A DNA stretch of 64,000 nucleotides from positions 62,001 to 126,000 of the forward strand of contig JADYYP010000012.1 of the NCBI GenBank assembly GCA_020853575.1, given 5' to 3'. Source of the stretch: Planctomycetota bacterium (lineage in GTDB: Bacteria > Planctomycetota > UBA1135 > GCA-002686595). The translations under genes were made by a program, and so were the position numbers. Position 1 is the stretch's first letter. Every line of letters begins with the position of its first letter. A model generated the notes under the pieces. That model saw nothing but the letters and a program-made list of their open reading frames with translations, was not told where the DNA came from and did no database searches. Below, in pieces: positions 62,453 through 64,000 of the stretch.

Positions 62453-63824
62453 GGCGGCGTTGCTTCTCGACGTACAGTTCGAAGCGGGCGTCACTCAACT
62501 CGTCCAGCGGATTGAGGATCAGCGCAGCGCGCTCACGCTCGACCTGCGTCCACGAAGCGTGCGAGTCGCCCTCGGTCTCGATGCGGAAGTAGTGCAAGTC
62601 GTCGCGCTTGGGGAAGGCCAGCGGCGCGACGCGTTCGTATGCCAGCGAGATGCCCGGAACCATGCCATCCATCACGCGCTGCTTCTCGCTCGCGGCCATC
62701 AACTTGACGCCGTCGGGCACGAGCCGCGCGGCTTCCTCGGCGGCGCGGGTCAACTGCACGCCCAGGTAGATCCGCGCTCGGCGCTCGAACCACTCCTCGG
62801 GGATCTTGATGCGGTGGAAGTAGGTCGCGGCCGGGTCCTGCTCGAAGGGCACGCAGTCGTAGGGGTGCTCGACCTGCGCGCCGAGCAGCGACGAGAGCTC
62901 ACCCAACACCGTGCGCATGCAGGCATCGGTGCGCGCGGGTTCGAAGGCCGGCAGGTTGGGCGCGGCGCGCGACGGGTCGAACAACGCCATGTCGCCGCAG
63001 CAGCGCGCCAGCTCGACGAAGGCCAGCTCGGGCGCGAGGTGCGGCGTGCGCGTGAGTTGCTCGAGCACCGCGCAGGTGCGGTTGAGCGCCTGCAGCAACA
63101 GCAGGCTCGCGAAGTCGATCCCGCGGTCGACGTCCGAGAGACGCGCGATCGACGGCACGCGCGCCGCGAGATCGCGCACGCGCCCGCGCGCCACGGCCGC
63201 GAGCTCGGCCAATCGTCCGACCAGTGCCGGCGACGCTCCGCATTCGAGCAGCGGAGCGATGTAGGTGGGGGAGATCGCCGTCACCGGGACCGGATGGCCC
63301 TGGCGCACCAACTTGGCCACGGGCAGCGCGTCGAAACCCGGCGGCGGCTCGTCTCCGAAGAACACCTTGATGCGCAGCATGCGGTACTCGAGCGTCTGCA
63401 CCGAGTCGCGCACGTTCTCGTCGTAGGTCGGCTGCGTCTGCACGCGGTAGCGCGCGACGCGCCCGTCGCGTCCGTCGTCGATCGCCGGCTGGTTCTCGCG
63501 CGCCTCGGGGATCCCCAGCCACACCGTCAGCTCGGCGCCCTTGAAGAACTCGGCGAAGGGCGTGGCGGCGATTTCGGCGTTGCCCGGGATGCGCGCCACG
63601 GTGCCGTCGGGGAACACCAGATCCAGCGCGCGCACGTCGAGCACGTCCTGGGCGAGCTTGCTGTCGTCGAGGCTCAGCTGCACCAGTCCGAAACGCGCGC
63701 TGGAGCCGATGCGCTCGCCGTGCGCGGCGCGCGCGGCGAACTCGCGAGCGAGGGCTTGGAAGTGCTGCGTCGAGAGGAACATCCCCTCGCGCCACAGGAC
63801 GCTCGGAACGACGCTGGTCGACAT
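62445..63824 (-). CDS. tssK: T6SS baseplate-to-membrane adaptor TssK
   Basis: The 459-residue protein begins in the manner of TssK with PSVLWREGMFLSTQHFQALA. It includes RIPGNAEIAATPFAEFFK, LEYRMLRIKVFFGDEPPPGFDALPV and a helical stretch near residue 240 with FASLLLLQALNRTCAVLEQL. The C-terminal head has LYGMAASEKQ-like KLMAASEKQRVMDGMVPGIS and DDLHYFRIETEGDS. TssK trimers connect the wedges of the baseplate with the TssJLM channel. It lies 12 nt after the partial upstream gene and overlaps tssL by 8 nt. Confidence 0.96.
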   Translation of the reverse strand: MSTSVVPSVLWREGMFLSTQHFQALAREFAARAAHGERIGSSARFGLVQLSLDDSKLAQDVLDVRALDLVFPDGTVARIPGNAEIAATPFAEFFKGAELTVWLGIPEARENQPAIDDGRDGRVARYRVQTQPTYDENVRDSVQTLEYRMLRIKVFFGDEPPPGFDALPVAKLVRQGHPVPVTAISPTYIAPLLECGASPALVGRLAELAAVARGRVRDLAARVPSIARLSDVDRGIDFASLLLLQALNRTCAVLEQLTRTPHLAPELAFVELARCCGDMALFDPSRAAPNLPAFEPARTDACMRTVLGELSSLLGAQVEHPYDCVPFEQDPAATYFHRIKIPEEWFERRARIYLGVQLTRAAEEAARLVPDGVKLMAASEKQRVMDGMVPGISLAYERVAPLAFPKRDDLHYFRIETEGDSHASWTQVERERAALILNPLDELSDARFELYVEKQRRHG

Positions 63825-63836
63825 GGGGCGGCTCGC

Positions 63837-64000
63837 TCAGTTCTCGTCGAGGGACAGGCTGTTGCCGACGATCCGCAATAGGCGCTCGTGGGTGTTCATG
63901 AAGTGCCGCGCGTCGAGCACCAGGCGCTGCCAGCCGCCTTCGCTCTTCAAGACCACGGCGATCGACGTGTCCGGGCGTTGCTCGAGCTTGGAACCGATCG
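63837..64000 (-). CDS. C-terminal end of the gene upstream of tssK (possibly tssJ; partial)
   Basis: Only the last 54 codons are in the window, ending LLRIVGNSLSLDEN and a TGA stop at 63839-63837. The order tssJ-tssK-tssL-tssM is common. The piece contains SIAVVLKSEGGWQRLVL, which resembles the 'VAVVAxYRxxxxxxWR' strand region near the end of TssJ, followed by a final beta strand. TssJ would be the outer-membrane lipoprotein of the channel. An FHA-type (TagH/ImpI) protein is the main alternative. The stop is 12 nt from the tssK start. Confidence 0.45.
   Translation of the reverse strand, partial: IGSKLEQRPDTSIAVVLKSEGGWQRLVLDARHFMNTHERLLRIVGNSLSLDEN

Noticed and set aside
1..64000. tRNA, rRNA, integrase or transposase genes that would mark the T6SS island as a recent mobile element
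   Set aside because: None was recognised in the window, and base composition does not change at the island edges, so there is no direct sign of recent transfer.

Overview
The window is very GC-rich, gene-dense bacterial DNA with no rRNA, tRNA, CRISPR array or insertion sequence that I could recognise. Its gene content suggests a member of the Planctomycetota. The signs are large secreted FG-GAP/VCBS beta-propeller proteins, several big Hanks-type Ser/Thr kinases fused to TPR, WD40-like or FHA domains, ECF sigma factors sitting beside such proteins, and secreted proteases. Three of the secreted proteins share a cysteine-rich C-terminal domain that opens with a '[YF]CT' motif. I recall this domain from marine planctomycete genomes, but I could not run a search, so the taxonomic call is an inference.

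Layout. 1-11.7 kb: the end of an FG-GAP protein (minus strand), a PyrK-like iron-sulfur flavoprotein (plus), a secreted subtilase, a TPR-kinase divergent from an ECF sigma factor, and a second FG-GAP protein. 11.8-23.4 kb: a minus-strand run reading, in transcription order, small secreted protein, matrixin-like metalloprotease, kinase-FHA, FHA-trypsin-like protease, kinase-WD40 and a polytopic GT-C/TPR membrane protein. 23.6-27.7 kb: an ECF sigma / anti-sigma / exported-protein operon with 4-nt start-stop overlaps. 27.7-31.5 kb (plus): DUF1992 protein, aminotransferase, a small membrane protein with a repeated Ser-Ser-Lys motif, and a fatty-acid-hydroxylase-type enzyme whose 3' end overlaps the next operon antisense. 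31.4-35.1 kb (minus): a translationally coupled ABC-2 operon (ATPase, permease, ATPase, permease).

35.3-64 kb is a type VI secretion (T6SS) island in two converging arms. The plus arm (35.3-41.6 kb) is an effector cassette: DUF2169 adaptor-type protein, degenerate ketosynthase-like protein, PAAR-like DUF4150 protein fused to a metzincin-type metalloprotease, a lipoprotein that overlaps it by 4 nt and is the natural immunity candidate, DUF6484 and a TIGR02270-type protein. The minus arm (64-41.6 kb) encodes the apparatus in the order (tssJ?)-tssK-tssL-tssM-tagF-tssA-tssB-tssC-tssC2-tagJ-tssE-tssF-tssG-tssH-hcp-vgrG. This parallels the Rhizobium imp order (impJKLM and impABCDEFGH), including the second TssC-like ImpD protein.

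How the genes work together. TssJ/L/M would form the envelope complex, TssK/E/F/G/A the baseplate and assembly platform, TssB/C(/C2) the contractile sheath, Hcp the tube and VgrG plus the PAAR-like protein the spike. ClpV (TssH) would recycle the sheath, while TagJ and TagF act as accessory and regulatory factors. The PAAR-metzincin is the best candidate for an undescribed toxin in this window, and the lipoprotein overlapping its stop codon is the candidate antidote. Strong inverted repeats after tssC and after hcp could set the high level of sheath and tube subunits relative to downstream genes.
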